From contig NZ_WIAD01000040.1 in NCBI RefSeq assembly GCF_009618275.1, forward strand, positions 1 through 52,215: a stretch of 52,215 nt of DNA, in the 5' to 3' direction. A program made the position numbers and the translations under genes. This DNA comes from Roseimaritima sediminicola. GTDB taxonomy: Bacteria; Planctomycetota; Planctomycetia; Pirellulales; Pirellulaceae. The notes below the pieces were generated by a model. That model searched no databases and was not told the origin of the DNA. It saw only the letters and a list, made by a program, of their open reading frames with translations. Shown in pieces: positions 43,444-52,215 of this stretch (position 1 is its first letter; the number at the start of each line of letters is the position of its first letter).

Positions 43444-45018
43444 TTAGGCCTGCTTGGCGCCGGCCTGGCCGGCTTCGATGACAAATGTGGCTTTGGTTTC
43501 GATCGGCGAGTCGGGTTTGTCGACAAACGGTGTGGCGCGAAAGTGCGTCGTCCAAGTGGCGGGCGTCAGCTCGCAGGAGACGTATCCGCGGTTGGAATTG
43601 TACCAGCGTACGAAATCGTTCTGCGCCGCGGCGCGTTCGTACTCGGCAATCACGTTGCCACCGTTACCGCCCGAGGTCATCGACGTACCGACCAGCTCGG
43701 TGCCGACCAACGGCGAGTTCGGATCCTGGAAATCCAGCTGCAGGTCGTTGACCCAGTTGACATGGATGTCGCCGGTCAACACGACCGGGTTGGGAATCCG
43801 CCGCTCGTGGAAGAATCGTAGCAGCCGCCGACGGCTGATCTCGTAACCGGGCCACTGATCCATGCTGTAGCGCCGGTCGTCGCCTTCGCCGCGGTTCAGC
43901 GGCGCCATCATCACCTGCTGGGCCAGCACGTTCCACGTCGCCTGGGATTGCAGCAGGCTGCGCATCAGCCAGTGCTCTTGAGCTTCGCCAAGCATCGTGG
44001 CCCGGTGGTCCAAGGCTTTGCCGGTCATCGGTTTCTGGTGGTCACCGTTGGGCTGGTCGGTGCGGTACTGCCGCGTGTCGAGCACATGAAAGTTGGCCAG
44101 TGAACCGTACTGGCAGCCCCGATAAAGTTTCATGTGCGGCCCCTGGGGAAAGGAGCTTCGCCGCAGCGGCATGAATTCGTAGTACGCTTGATAAGCGTTC
44201 ATGCGGCGAGCCAGAAACGCTTCGGGCGAAATACCGTCTTCTTCGGAAACCAGGTTGGCATAGTTGTTGTCGAATTCGTGGTCGTCCCAGGTGACCAACC
44301 AGGGAAACCGCCGGTGGGTTTCCTGCAGCGCGGGGTCCAGTCGGTACTGGGCGTAGCGAGTGCGGTAATCATCCAACGAATTCAGTTCGCCGCCGAGATG
44401 CTTTCGCGGCCGATTGTCGATTCCGCCGTATTCGTAAATATAGTCTCCCAGGTGGACGACCAGATCGAGGTCTTCCTGCTGCATGTGGGGATAACCGTTG
44501 AAGTATCCCGTCTCGTAGTGTTGGCAGGAGGTGAATGCGAATCGAACCAGGTCCGGCGTTTGGTTTGCCGCCGGCGCGGTGCGGGTACGGCCCACCGGAC
44601 TGGTCTCGTTGCCGGCGTGGAAGCGATAGAAGTACCAGCGATGGGGCTGCAGGCCATCGACTTCCACATGCACCGAGTGGCCCAGCTGGGGCATGGCCAG
44701 AGCCTCGCCGCTGCGGACGACATCGGCGAAGGCTTCGTCCGTGGCGACTTCCCAGCGAGTTCGTACGGGGACCGGCGGCAGCCCGCCACCGGCCAGCGGA
44801 TCGGTGGCCAGCCGCGTCCAGATCACGACCCCGTCGGCCAGCGGGTCGCCCGAGGCGACGCCCAGTGTAAACGGGTTGCCGTCGAACGAAGGGTTGTCGA
44901 CAACCTGTCCTTCGGCACGCAGGGCCATGGTGGGAATCGCCGAGACCATGGCCATGTAGCCCAGAAACTCGCGTCGCTGGATGCCATAGGCGCGTCGAGA
45001 GGTCGCGTCGGATTTCAT
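43444..45018 (-). CDS. phoD: PhoD-type alkaline phosphatase
   Basis: This 524-residue phosphodiesterase/phosphatase is exported by the Tat pathway, as shown by the twin-arginine stretch IQRREFLGYM (about 13-22). A PhoD N-terminal beta domain covers about 48-150 (FTLGVASGDPLADGVVIWTR). The metallophosphatase core shows FTSCQHYETG, HLGDYIYEYGG, WDDHEFDNN and VLTGDIHVNW, which bind Ca and Fe in studied PhoD enzymes. The C-terminus carries the typical SSxxSGG-like GTSMTSGGNGG. It frees phosphate from organic phosphoesters outside the cytoplasm. It ends 12 bases from the convergent mnmA stop. A Pho box was not identified upstream. Confidence 0.93.
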   Translation of the reverse strand: MKSDATSRRAYGIQRREFLGYMAMVSAIPTMALRAEGQVVDNPSFDGNPFTLGVASGDPLADGVVIWTRLATDPLAGGGLPPVPVRTRWEVATDEAFADVVRSGEALAMPQLGHSVHVEVDGLQPHRWYFYRFHAGNETSPVGRTRTAPAANQTPDLVRFAFTSCQHYETGYFNGYPHMQQEDLDLVVHLGDYIYEYGGIDNRPRKHLGGELNSLDDYRTRYAQYRLDPALQETHRRFPWLVTWDDHEFDNNYANLVSEEDGISPEAFLARRMNAYQAYYEFMPLRRSSFPQGPHMKLYRGCQYGSLANFHVLDTRQYRTDQPNGDHQKPMTGKALDHRATMLGEAQEHWLMRSLLQSQATWNVLAQQVMMAPLNRGEGDDRRYSMDQWPGYEISRRRLLRFFHERRIPNPVVLTGDIHVNWVNDLQLDFQDPNSPLVGTELVGTSMTSGGNGGNVIAEYERAAAQNDFVRWYNSNRGYVSCELTPATWTTHFRATPFVDKPDSPIETKATFVIEAGQAGAKQA

Positions 45019-45065
45019 GGTGTCAAAGCCTGCGGTGTCGAACTAGTGAAAACGGGCCGCGTCGA

Positions 45066-47210
45066 CTATTCGTGCAGCGGCAAGAGCTGCACGGCATCGA
45101 CGATCACATATCCGTCGGTATCAACGTTGGAGATGGTCACCGTGACGGGGCCGGGCTGCCAGTGTACTTCAGCCAGCGTGGTAAACCCATCAGCCGCCGG
45201 GGCGGTGCGTTGGTTCACGCTGTAACGCGTCGTCTCGCCTCCGGCTTGGACCGTGACCGGGACGTTGGTGGCCCGATTGGAATGTTTGGAATAGGAGACG
45301 CGCACGGCGTAGCGTCCGGCTTTGGTGATCTTGCCGGTGAACGCCGCCGAAAGATCGCCCTTGGCCGCGTTGCCATCGTGCAGGTATCCGAGCCCCACGA
45401 AGGGTCCGACGGCGTGTCCCGTCGACCACGGGCCGGTGGTTTCGGCGCTGGTGTTGTCGACCACGATGCCCTTCAAACTGGCCGCGGGGATTCCCTGTGC
45501 GGGAAGCATCTCGTCGCTGCGCTGGAGTACTTGGGAATCGGCCAACAGCCGGGTGCGCAGCGTGTCGTAAGAGATCGCGTGTAGGGGCCGTCGACTGTTG
45601 ATGGATTGCATGGCGGCCGTGGCGGCGGACTGGCCCAGCACCATGAACACGGGTTCCATACGAATCGATCCGAAAGCGATGTGCGAAGCGCTCAGCGAGA
45701 CCGGCACCAACAGATTGGAACACTCCTGCGGCTTGGGCAGCAGCGAGCGGTAGGAGATCGGATAGGGCGGAAAGCCGCCGACCTGAACGTCGCCTTCGTT
45801 GCGCACGTGGCCGGCCCCGTCGACGTATCGCTGGACGTTGTGGGAATCCATCGTGTAGGCGGCCATCCCCACCGAATCGTCCACCGTCTGACGGCCTTGG
45901 CAGTGGTGCTGGGTCATGACCAAATCGCCCACCAACCGTCGAGCTTCGCGGATATAGAGTTGTTGTTGCCAGCCGTCGGCTCGTTCGAATTCGTCCTTGC
46001 ACGTGCCCCAGCGACTGACGATGCGGCGCGTCGCTTCGGGCACGCGTGGATGATTGGCCATCGTCCAGAACAGTCCCTGGATGTAGGAACGATGACGTTG
46101 GACAATGCGTTCCCGCTGGTCATAGCTGGCTTCGGGGTAGGCATAGTTCTGGCCGATGAAGTCGGTCGACACGCCGGTCCGGTTGTTGGTGTCGGTCTTG
46201 CGATTGGGCATCTTGGAATTGATGACGGGAAACCCGGTCTGCCCGGCTTCGAAATTCCGCAGCAACAACTCGTACATCAGCGGATCGTAGTCCGCCGGTT
46301 TCGCAAACGGGATCCGGTTCTCGGGGTGATCCGTCAGACAAGCTCGAAAACAGTATGCCTGCACACGGTGGTCGCCGGCCCCTTCGGTGCCGGGACCCTC
46401 CGGATCGATGCCCGGCAGCAGGCCGCTGCTGGGGTCGCCCTTGCGGACGTAGGGATCGACGCCGGGCATGAACTGGTGATGGATCGCCCGCTGGGTCTGG
46501 ACGCCATTGAGGGTTTCGTCATAGGTCGCGTTGGCTTCGCGGCCGACCGTGTAGGAGACACCGGCGGTTGCAAACAGGTCGCCTTCGTAGGTGGCATCGA
46601 TAAAGCGGCGGCCATGGTAGACCTGGCCGGTTTCCATGCGGATCGAGCGGATGGTGGTGCCTTCCATGTGGATGCCGTCACCGACTTCGCCACTGCGGCG
46701 GCTGCCGCTGCGATCGAGTCGCTGTTCGTAGACGATCGGCACCTCGTGCTGGTCGGCCATGTTCTGCAGGACCGTCAATGCGGCCGAGGGCTCGAAGGTC
46801 CACTGCGTGGTTTCGCCATCGACGGTTCTGGATTGTCCGCCGCTGCGATACTGGTCGGGGCTTTGCCATTTCCAGTTTTCTGGTTGTTGGTAGTACTGGG
46901 CGATGCCCTGGTAGAACTCGCGAGCGATCCCGCCGATGGCCGCTTTGTTGCCGATGTCGGTTTGTCCCAGCCCACCGGTGGTCAAGCCGCCGATCCGCCG
47001 CGAGGGTTCGATCACCACGACCGACCCACCCATGCGTTTGACCTGGATGGCGGCTGCGATCCCGCCGGCCGTGCCGCCGTAGACCACCACGTCGTACACC
47101 TTGGGATCCGCCGCGCTCGCGTTCGCGCTGCCCGCAATCGCCGCGAGCCCACACCCCATCCACACCGCCAGCCATCTGCACGCACTCACCACCGCATTCC
47201 AGTTTCGCAT
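45066..47210 (-). CDS. Secreted FAD-dependent oxidoreductase with golvesin-like C-terminal domain
   Basis: This 714-residue protein has a signal peptide (about 8-33, ending ANASA). A dinucleotide-binding motif follows (VVVYGGTAGGIAAAIQVKRM, then VVVIEPSRRIGGLTTGG) as in the FAD-dependent oxidoreductases of Pfam FAD_oxidored type. The central region has RRFIDATYEGDLFATAGVSY, and a C-terminal FAD contact lies near VFMVLGQSAATAA. The last 140 residues (GKITKAGRYAVRVSYSKHSN, VTVTISNVDTDGYVIVDAVQ) resemble the golvesin / xanthan-lyase carbohydrate-binding domain. The frame is open to 47288, but ATG 47210, just before the signal peptide, is preferred. It probably oxidises a sugar-like substrate; this is inferred. 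Confidence 0.87.
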   Translation of the reverse strand: MRNWNAVVSACRWLAVWMGCGLAAIAGSANASAADPKVYDVVVYGGTAGGIAAAIQVKRMGGSVVVIEPSRRIGGLTTGGLGQTDIGNKAAIGGIAREFYQGIAQYYQQPENWKWQSPDQYRSGGQSRTVDGETTQWTFEPSAALTVLQNMADQHEVPIVYEQRLDRSGSRRSGEVGDGIHMEGTTIRSIRMETGQVYHGRRFIDATYEGDLFATAGVSYTVGREANATYDETLNGVQTQRAIHHQFMPGVDPYVRKGDPSSGLLPGIDPEGPGTEGAGDHRVQAYCFRACLTDHPENRIPFAKPADYDPLMYELLLRNFEAGQTGFPVINSKMPNRKTDTNNRTGVSTDFIGQNYAYPEASYDQRERIVQRHRSYIQGLFWTMANHPRVPEATRRIVSRWGTCKDEFERADGWQQQLYIREARRLVGDLVMTQHHCQGRQTVDDSVGMAAYTMDSHNVQRYVDGAGHVRNEGDVQVGGFPPYPISYRSLLPKPQECSNLLVPVSLSASHIAFGSIRMEPVFMVLGQSAATAAMQSINSRRPLHAISYDTLRTRLLADSQVLQRSDEMLPAQGIPAASLKGIVVDNTSAETTGPWSTGHAVGPFVGLGYLHDGNAAKGDLSAAFTGKITKAGRYAVRVSYSKHSNRATNVPVTVQAGGETTRYSVNQRTAPAADGFTTLAEVHWQPGPVTVTISNVDTDGYVIVDAVQLLPLHE

Positions 47211-47435
47211 ACCACTACCAAGAAAGGGAAAGACGTCGCCGCGATCAAGCCGACTCTTCGGCGGCGACAACCGAAGTCTGCGGGGCAAGCCTAAGCCGGC
47301 GAATGACCGGATTCAATACCCGCGGATCGTTTCCCCCGTGTTGGCTGCCCCGCAAACGCTCGATTCGCTGCGCGGTCCGCAAACGACTATACTGGCTGGC
47401 CCGCCCCTGGCTCCTCTCGCTCCACCTGAATCGCT
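47211..47435. promoter_or_regulatory. Divergent intergenic region
   Basis: These 225 bases separate the oxidoreductase gene from the DUF1553 operon. I see no strong promoter, hairpin or repeat, only short GC-rich stretches and an AAACGACTATACTGG segment near 47382-47396 with TATACT as a possible -10 box for the plus-strand operon. Confidence 0.4.
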
Positions 47436-50400
47436 ATGCGAACCGCCCTTGCCCCGGATGCTGGTGCCTCGGCACGACTGGCCGTCCCCGCGTTGCTGTT
47501 CGCCCTGGCCAGTTTGTGCTGGGCGGCTGGGGGGCGAGCGGATGATGCCCAGGGCGTCGACTTCCAGCGTCAGATCGTACCGCTGTTGGTCTCGCACTGT
47601 TTGGAGTGCCACGGCCAATCCGATCCCGCAGGCGATCTGTCGCTTTCTCGGCAAGCGACCGCGCAACGCGGCGGTGTCAGCGGTCCAGCGGTGGTGGCCG
47701 GGGATCCGGAGGCCAGCGAACTGTGGCAGATGGTTGCCAGCGACCAGATGCCGCCGGAGGAGCCTCTGGCGGCGGCTGAAAAACAACTGCTGCGACGCTG
47801 GATCGAACAGGGGGCCCCCTGGAGCGCCGGGACGATCGATCCGTTCGCCTCCAGCACCGAACACCGAGCCGGCCGGGATTGGTGGTCACTGCAGCCGTTG
47901 CGATCGGTGTCCCCGCCAGAGCTGTCCCCGTCAGAAGAAACCGCGACTGACCAATTGGCCGCCCGGCAGAATCGGCTCCGCAATCCCATCGATCACTTTG
48001 TCTTGGCGGCTCGCCGACGCCAGGGGATCGCGGGGCCCCTGTTGCCGTCGGCCGAGCCCCGCGATCTGGTTCGCCGGCTGTACTTCGATCTGCTTGGGTT
48101 ACCGCCTGCACCAGAAGCGGTTGCGAAGTTTGCCGCCGACCCGTCCGAGGTGGCTTATCGCCGTCTGGTCGATCGCTTGCTGGCCTCGCCCCAGTACGGC
48201 CAGCGTTGGGCTCGGCACTGGTTGGACGTGGTTCGTTTTGGCGAAAGCGATGGCTTCGAACGCAACCAACCCCGCGATCACGCTTGGCCTTACCGGGACT
48301 GGGTGATCGATGCATTCAACCGCGACATGCCCTACGACCAGTTCGTTCGCTGGCAGCTTGTGGGCGATCAAATGGATTCGGGCTGGGAGGGTGCCGCGGC
48401 CACTGGATTTTGGGTCGCCGGCGTTCATAACACCGTCGTTGGCGGCAGCCCCCGCATGCGCAAGCTCGCCCGACAGGACGAAGTCGAGGACGTGCTGGGA
48501 ACGGTCGGACAAACCTTCTTGGGAATGACCATCAATTGCGCCCGCTGTCACGACCACAAGTTTGATCCCATTACCCAGCAGGAATACTACCAGTTGGCGT
48601 CGGCCGTCTCAGGCCTTGGCTTTGGCCAACGCGTGATCCCCGTCCCCGTGGTTCAGCAGCGCTTGCAGCGGATCGGCGACGAGCGACAGGCGGCGAGTGC
48701 GGCGGTGGCCCGGATCGATGCGGCCGCGCGGGCCAAGCTGGCCGCACAAGCAACCGATGCGGCCGTCATGCCGACTTCGCACCTCGCGCCCATCGCCGCC
48801 TGGGAATTCGACGACGATCTGCGCGACGCGGTCGGCGGCTTGCACGGTCGAGCTCACGGAGACGTACGGTTTGACGATGGGGCCCTGGTCCTCGACGGCA
48901 CAAACTATGTCGACACGCCTCCCCTGGCCGTGCCCATCGAAGTCAAGACGTTCGAGGTTTGGCTCCGCCTGGACAATCTTCAGCAGCGCGGCGGCGCGGC
49001 GATTTCGCTGGCGACCCTCGACCGCGTCATTTTTGATGCGGTTGTGTTTGGCGAACAACAACCCGGCCACTGGATGGCCGGCAGCAACCGATTTGTACGC
49101 ACCGGATCGTTCGCAGGAAGTGAGGAAACGGTCGCCGACGGGCAACCGGTTCATATTGCGATCGTGTACGACGACGACGGAACCATTCACGCTTATCGCA
49201 ACGGCATTCGCTACGGGCACGCGGTACGCAAAGCACCGCTGCAGCGATACCAAGCGAACCAATCCGAGGTCGTGTTTGGACTGCGTCACAAACCGGCCGC
49301 CCAGGGGCGGTTCCTCGCCGGCAAACTTTATCGAGCGGCTTTGTACGACCGGGCCCTTACGACCGAGCAGGTCGCTGATTTGGCCGCCCGGCCTCCGGCC
49401 TACGTTTCCGCCGAGCAGATCTCCGCTGTGCTGACGGCTGAACAGCGTCGCGAGCGAGCAACGCAGGTCGCCCGCTTGCAACAGTTGCAACAGCAACAGG
49501 ACCGCCTGCAGCCGGCCGCCACTCGCCAGGTCTACACCTTGGTTCCTGGCAAAGGCGAACAGACGCACGTATTGCTGCGTGGCGACCCGGACAACGTGGG
49601 CCCGTTGGTTGCGCCGGCGGGGATCGCGGCGCTGTGTCCGGACAAGGCCGATTTCGGCCTGCAGCCCGACGCCGGTGAAGCACAGCGGCGCCGAAAACTG
49701 GCCGACTGGATCACGGCGGAAGACAACCCGCTGTTTGCTCGTGTGATGGTCAATCGGCTGTGGCACTACCACTTCGGAACCGGGATCGTCGACACGCCCA
49801 ACGACTTCGGATTCGGAGGCGGACGTCCGAGCCATGCCGAGTTATTGGATTATCTTGCCCACCGTTTTCGTGAGGCGGGCTACCGGCTGAAACCGCTACA
49901 TCGCCAGATCGTCACGTCCCAGACCTATCGTCAGACAACCCGAATCGCCGACACCTCGTTTGATCGGTCCGTTCGCCCACAGGACGCCGACAATCGCTTG
50001 CTGTGGCGGGGACCGGTGCGGAGGCTGGAAGCGGAAACGATTCGGGACGCTTTGTTGAGCGTCGCGGGCCAATTGAACCGTGCGGCGGGAGGCCCCAGTT
50101 TCCGCGACGTTTCGGTTACCTATCTGAATGGCACGACCTACTACGAACCGATCGATGCGGTGGGCGGCGACGTTTTTCGGCGTACGGTTTATCGATTCAA
50201 TCCGCGCGGCGGACGCAGCGCGTTGCTCGACACGTTTGATTGCCCCGATCCGGCAGCCTCCGCGCCGCGCCGTGCCGTGACCACCACGCCGCTGCAAGCC
50301 CTCAGCTTGTTGAACAACGTTTTGGTGCTGCGGATGACCGATGCCTTCGCCGCTCGACTTCGTCGCGAGGCGGGGGCGGACGTGTCCGCCCAAATCGATC

Positions 50401-50537
50401 GCGCCTGGCAACTGGCTATCGCTCGCAGCCCCTCGCCCGCGGAACAGCAACTGTCCCGGCGGCTCGTCGAACAACACGGCTTGGAAGCGCTGTGCCGTGG
50501 CCTTTTCAACCTGAATGAATTTGTGGTGATCCAGTGA
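47436..50537 (+). CDS. DUF1549/DUF1553 protein with planctomycete cytochrome c domain and LamG-like domain
   Basis: This 1033-residue exported protein has a signal peptide (about 12-35). A planctomycete-type cytochrome c domain follows with CLECH at Cys55. The DUF1549 domain spans about 170-400 (FDLLGLPPAPEAVAKFAADP, WARHWLDVVRFGESDG) and contains a second haem-like CARCH at Cys368, typical of this family. A LamG-like domain covers about 456-650 (VLDGTNYVDTPP, AALYDRALTTEQVADLAARP). The C-terminal DUF1553 part has RVMVNRLWHYHFGTGIVDTP and TTPLQALSLLNN. It ends overlapping the next gene. Such pairs are hallmarks of planctomycete genomes and are thought to handle polysaccharides in the periplasm, but no activity has been proven to my knowledge. 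Confidence 0.92.
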   Translation: MRTALAPDAGASARLAVPALLFALASLCWAAGGRADDAQGVDFQRQIVPLLVSHCLECHGQSDPAGDLSLSRQATAQRGGVSGPAVVAGDPEASELWQMVASDQMPPEEPLAAAEKQLLRRWIEQGAPWSAGTIDPFASSTEHRAGRDWWSLQPLRSVSPPELSPSEETATDQLAARQNRLRNPIDHFVLAARRRQGIAGPLLPSAEPRDLVRRLYFDLLGLPPAPEAVAKFAADPSEVAYRRLVDRLLASPQYGQRWARHWLDVVRFGESDGFERNQPRDHAWPYRDWVIDAFNRDMPYDQFVRWQLVGDQMDSGWEGAAATGFWVAGVHNTVVGGSPRMRKLARQDEVEDVLGTVGQTFLGMTINCARCHDHKFDPITQQEYYQLASAVSGLGFGQRVIPVPVVQQRLQRIGDERQAASAAVARIDAAARAKLAAQATDAAVMPTSHLAPIAAWEFDDDLRDAVGGLHGRAHGDVRFDDGALVLDGTNYVDTPPLAVPIEVKTFEVWLRLDNLQQRGGAAISLATLDRVIFDAVVFGEQQPGHWMAGSNRFVRTGSFAGSEETVADGQPVHIAIVYDDDGTIHAYRNGIRYGHAVRKAPLQRYQANQSEVVFGLRHKPAAQGRFLAGKLYRAALYDRALTTEQVADLAARPPAYVSAEQISAVLTAEQRRERATQVARLQQLQQQQDRLQPAATRQVYTLVPGKGEQTHVLLRGDPDNVGPLVAPAGIAALCPDKADFGLQPDAGEAQRRRKLADWITAEDNPLFARVMVNRLWHYHFGTGIVDTPNDFGFGGGRPSHAELLDYLAHRFREAGYRLKPLHRQIVTSQTYRQTTRIADTSFDRSVRPQDADNRLLWRGPVRRLEAETIRDALLSVAGQLNRAAGGPSFRDVSVTYLNGTTYYEPIDAVGGDVFRRTVYRFNPRGGRSALLDTFDCPDPAASAPRRAVTTTPLQALSLLNNVLVLRMTDAFAARLRREAGADVSAQIDRAWQLAIARSPSPAEQQLSRRLVEQHGLEALCRGLFNLNEFVVIQ

Positions 50538-51976
50538 CCAGTCCTGATCCTCTCGAGACGCGGGAACTGACCCGGCGTGGTTGGTTTGACTGGGCCGCTC
50601 GCGGGCTCGGTGCCACGGCGCTACTGCAGTTGTTGTGCGATCCGGCGCAGGCGACCAACACCGGCGACGCGATCCCTCACTTTCCCGCCAAAGCCTCGCG
50701 TGCGATCCATATCTGCTTGGTCGGCGGCTTGAGCCATCTGGACTCCTTCGACTACAAGCCTGAACTGAAGCGGTTCCATGGCAAATCGCTGGAGACGGAC
50801 GAACAGGTCGACCTGTTCTTTGGCAAGATGGGCCTGCTCCGCAAGGAGGACTGGGCGTTTCATCCACGCGGCGAAAGCGGGTTAATGGTTTCGGAGATGT
50901 TTCCGCACATCGCTCGGTGTGCCGACGAACTGACCGTCATCCGTTCGATGCATTCCGCCTCGGCCAACCACACCCCTGCCCTGTTCCTGGCGAACAGCGG
51001 CTTCGAATTCAACGGCTTTCCCTCGATGGGCAGCTGGATCTCTTATGGGCTGGGCAGCGAGAACGATTCGCTGCCGACCTACGTCGTGATGAACGACGCT
51101 CGCGGCGCCCCCAACACGGGCGCCAGTACGTGGAGCAGTGCCTTCCTGCCCTCATCCAACCAGGGCGTCGTGCTGGGAGCAGCCGAGCGGCCGGTGCGCG
51201 ACCTGTTCCCGGCCTTCGCCGATCGCCGCGCCGGCGACCAGGCGGTGCTGGATTTCATCCAACAGGTCAATCGCCAAGCCCTGGATGCGGACCCGGACAA
51301 TCGCTTCATGCAGTCGCGAATGAAGAGCTATGAATTGGCCGCGCGGATGCAGTTGGCGGTTCCCGAAGTCGCTCGGATCGATGGTGAATCGGCCGCGACC
51401 ATGGCCGAATACGGCATCGACAATCCGGTCACTACCGATATGGCGCGGCGCTGCCTGCTGGGGCGGCGATTGCTGCAACGCGGCGTGCGCTTCGTGCAGC
51501 TGTTCTCCGGCGGCCCCGTCGCGGGCAATCCTCGCAGCAGTTGGGACGCGCACGAGAACGTCAAGCAGAACCATACGGTCGAAGCGGCGAGGATCGACCA
51601 ACCGGTCGCGGCGCTGCTGAAGGATCTGAAACAACGTGGCATGTTGGAAGACACGTTGGTCCTGTTCACCACCGAATTCGGTCGTACACCGTTTGCCCAG
51701 TCCGCCGCCACCGAAGTGGGGCCGGGCCGAGACCACAACCGGTACGGGTTCAGTTGTTGGATGGCCGGCGCGGGACTGCGACCCGGCACCACCTATGGCA
51801 GCACCGACGAACTGGGCTGGAAAGCGGTCGAGCATCCCGTGGCTTGGCATGACCTGCACGCCACCATCCTGCACCTGTTCGGCATCGACCACACGCGTTT
51901 GACGCACTATCACAACGGCATCCAACGCCGCTTGACCAACGTCCACGGACACGTTTTAAGAGACATCCTAGCCTGA
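50534..51976 (+). CDS. DUF1501 protein (sulfatase-fold), partner of the DUF1553 protein
   Basis: This 480-residue protein starts at GTG 50534, overlapping the TGA of the preceding gene. An N-terminal Tat-like region (LTRRGWFDWAARGLGATALL) suggests export in a folded state. The DUF1501 core includes AIHICLVGGLSHLDSFDYKP, LTVIRSMHSASANHTPALFL, RSSWDAHENVKQNH, LVLFTTEFGRTPFAQ and a C-terminal GRDHNRYGFSCWMAGAGLR. The fold is related to the alkaline phosphatase/sulfatase superfamily, and the Asp/His pattern could bind metal. Translational coupling implies equal production with the DUF1553 protein. Function is unknown beyond this constant association. Confidence 0.92.
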   Translation: MTSPDPLETRELTRRGWFDWAARGLGATALLQLLCDPAQATNTGDAIPHFPAKASRAIHICLVGGLSHLDSFDYKPELKRFHGKSLETDEQVDLFFGKMGLLRKEDWAFHPRGESGLMVSEMFPHIARCADELTVIRSMHSASANHTPALFLANSGFEFNGFPSMGSWISYGLGSENDSLPTYVVMNDARGAPNTGASTWSSAFLPSSNQGVVLGAAERPVRDLFPAFADRRAGDQAVLDFIQQVNRQALDADPDNRFMQSRMKSYELAARMQLAVPEVARIDGESAATMAEYGIDNPVTTDMARRCLLGRRLLQRGVRFVQLFSGGPVAGNPRSSWDAHENVKQNHTVEAARIDQPVAALLKDLKQRGMLEDTLVLFTTEFGRTPFAQSAATEVGPGRDHNRYGFSCWMAGAGLRPGTTYGSTDELGWKAVEHPVAWHDLHATILHLFGIDHTRLTHYHNGIQRRLTNVHGHVLRDILA

Positions 51977-52215
51977 TGCGATGCGAAGCCACCTGGCAGG
52001 CGGATGCGATTCTCGTACTCGATTCGCCGGGTTGTTGGCGAACCCAAACCGCATCGAATCGAGCAGGTGTCTGCACCCCAGACTCGCGCCTGGGGCTACC
52101 ACATGTCGCCACTGGCGTGGCTGTTCTACACAGGCTGGAAGCCTATGCCACAGAGTAGCTCGGCTGTCCCAGCCGAGAGCAAACTGGTTTCACAGGCTGG
52201 AAGCCTATGCCACAG
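51977..52215. repeat. Repeat cluster at the right edge
   Basis: No gene is seen. An inverted copy of the CCCCAGACTCGCGCCTGGGG / ACATGTCGCCACTGGCGTGG element lies at 52075-52125. Two direct copies of CACAGGCTGGAAGCCTATGC(CACAG) are at about 52131-52155 and 52191-52215. Between them lies AGTAGCTCGGCTGTCCCAGC at 52154-52173, the same family as at 33041. The cluster may continue past the window. Confidence 0.75.

Noticed and set aside
45606-47294. 562-codon plus-strand frame opposite the FAD-dependent oxidoreductase
   Set aside because: It is a shadow of a gene with a clear dinucleotide-binding motif on the other strand.

Overview
The window is high-GC bacterial chromosomal DNA and almost certainly comes from a planctomycete, most likely of the Pirellulales. 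The evidence is the gene content: a DUF1549/DUF1553 protein paired with a DUF1501 protein, multihaem c-type proteins fused to DUF1080 and PA14-like domains, a sulfatase, a very long signal peptidase I, and several proteins I only know as planctomycete-type conserved hypotheticals. Short dispersed repeats sit between many genes. The family assignments come from motifs read by eye, not from searches. I saw no rRNA, tRNA, CRISPR array, transposase or prophage.

Layout. 1-798 is a repeat-rich gene-free stretch. 799-6129 (minus) encodes a secreted beta-propeller dehydrogenase-like protein and, upstream of it, a five-haem-motif DUF1080/PA14 protein. 6439-12729 (plus) is a tight six-gene operon: RDD protein, SpoIIM-like protein, unknown membrane protein, DUF4129 protein, DUF4350-like lipoprotein and MoxR ATPase. 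Four of its five junctions are 4-bp stop/start overlaps. The DUF58 gene usually found beside MoxR is absent. 12796-17282 (minus) carries a PilM/PilN-like fusion, a PilO-like protein, a Mog-type molybdopterin adenylyltransferase and a PAS-LuxR regulator.

17441-17843 holds a Fur-box-like palindrome and a small protein. 18007-23675 is an ECF sigma factor overlapping a 1687-residue protein with an anti-sigma-like N-terminus and a thioester-containing alpha-2-macroglobulin body. 23926-33008 (plus) encodes a lipoprotein, signal peptidase I, LptB, a double alpha/beta hydrolase and two coupled unknown proteins. 33147-37274 (minus) encodes transketolase, an NfeD-like protein and a sulfatase. The sulfatase is preceded by two hairpins, the second followed by a T-run. 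37658-40819 (plus) encodes an NtrC-type regulator and a secreted protein with 114-bp tandem repeats.

41017-42127 (minus) is prfB, which needs a +1 programmed frameshift at CTT TGA C. Divergent from it is mnmA (42274-43431). 43444-47210 (minus) encodes PhoD and an FAD-dependent oxidoreductase. 47436-51976 (plus) is the DUF1549/DUF1553 plus DUF1501 pair, and the window ends in repeats.

The items most worth following are the sulfatase leader, the Fur-box gene, the sigma factor linked to an alpha-2-macroglobulin fusion, the MoxR operon without DUF58, the prfB frameshift, and repeat families whose first bases supply the stop codons of neighbouring genes.
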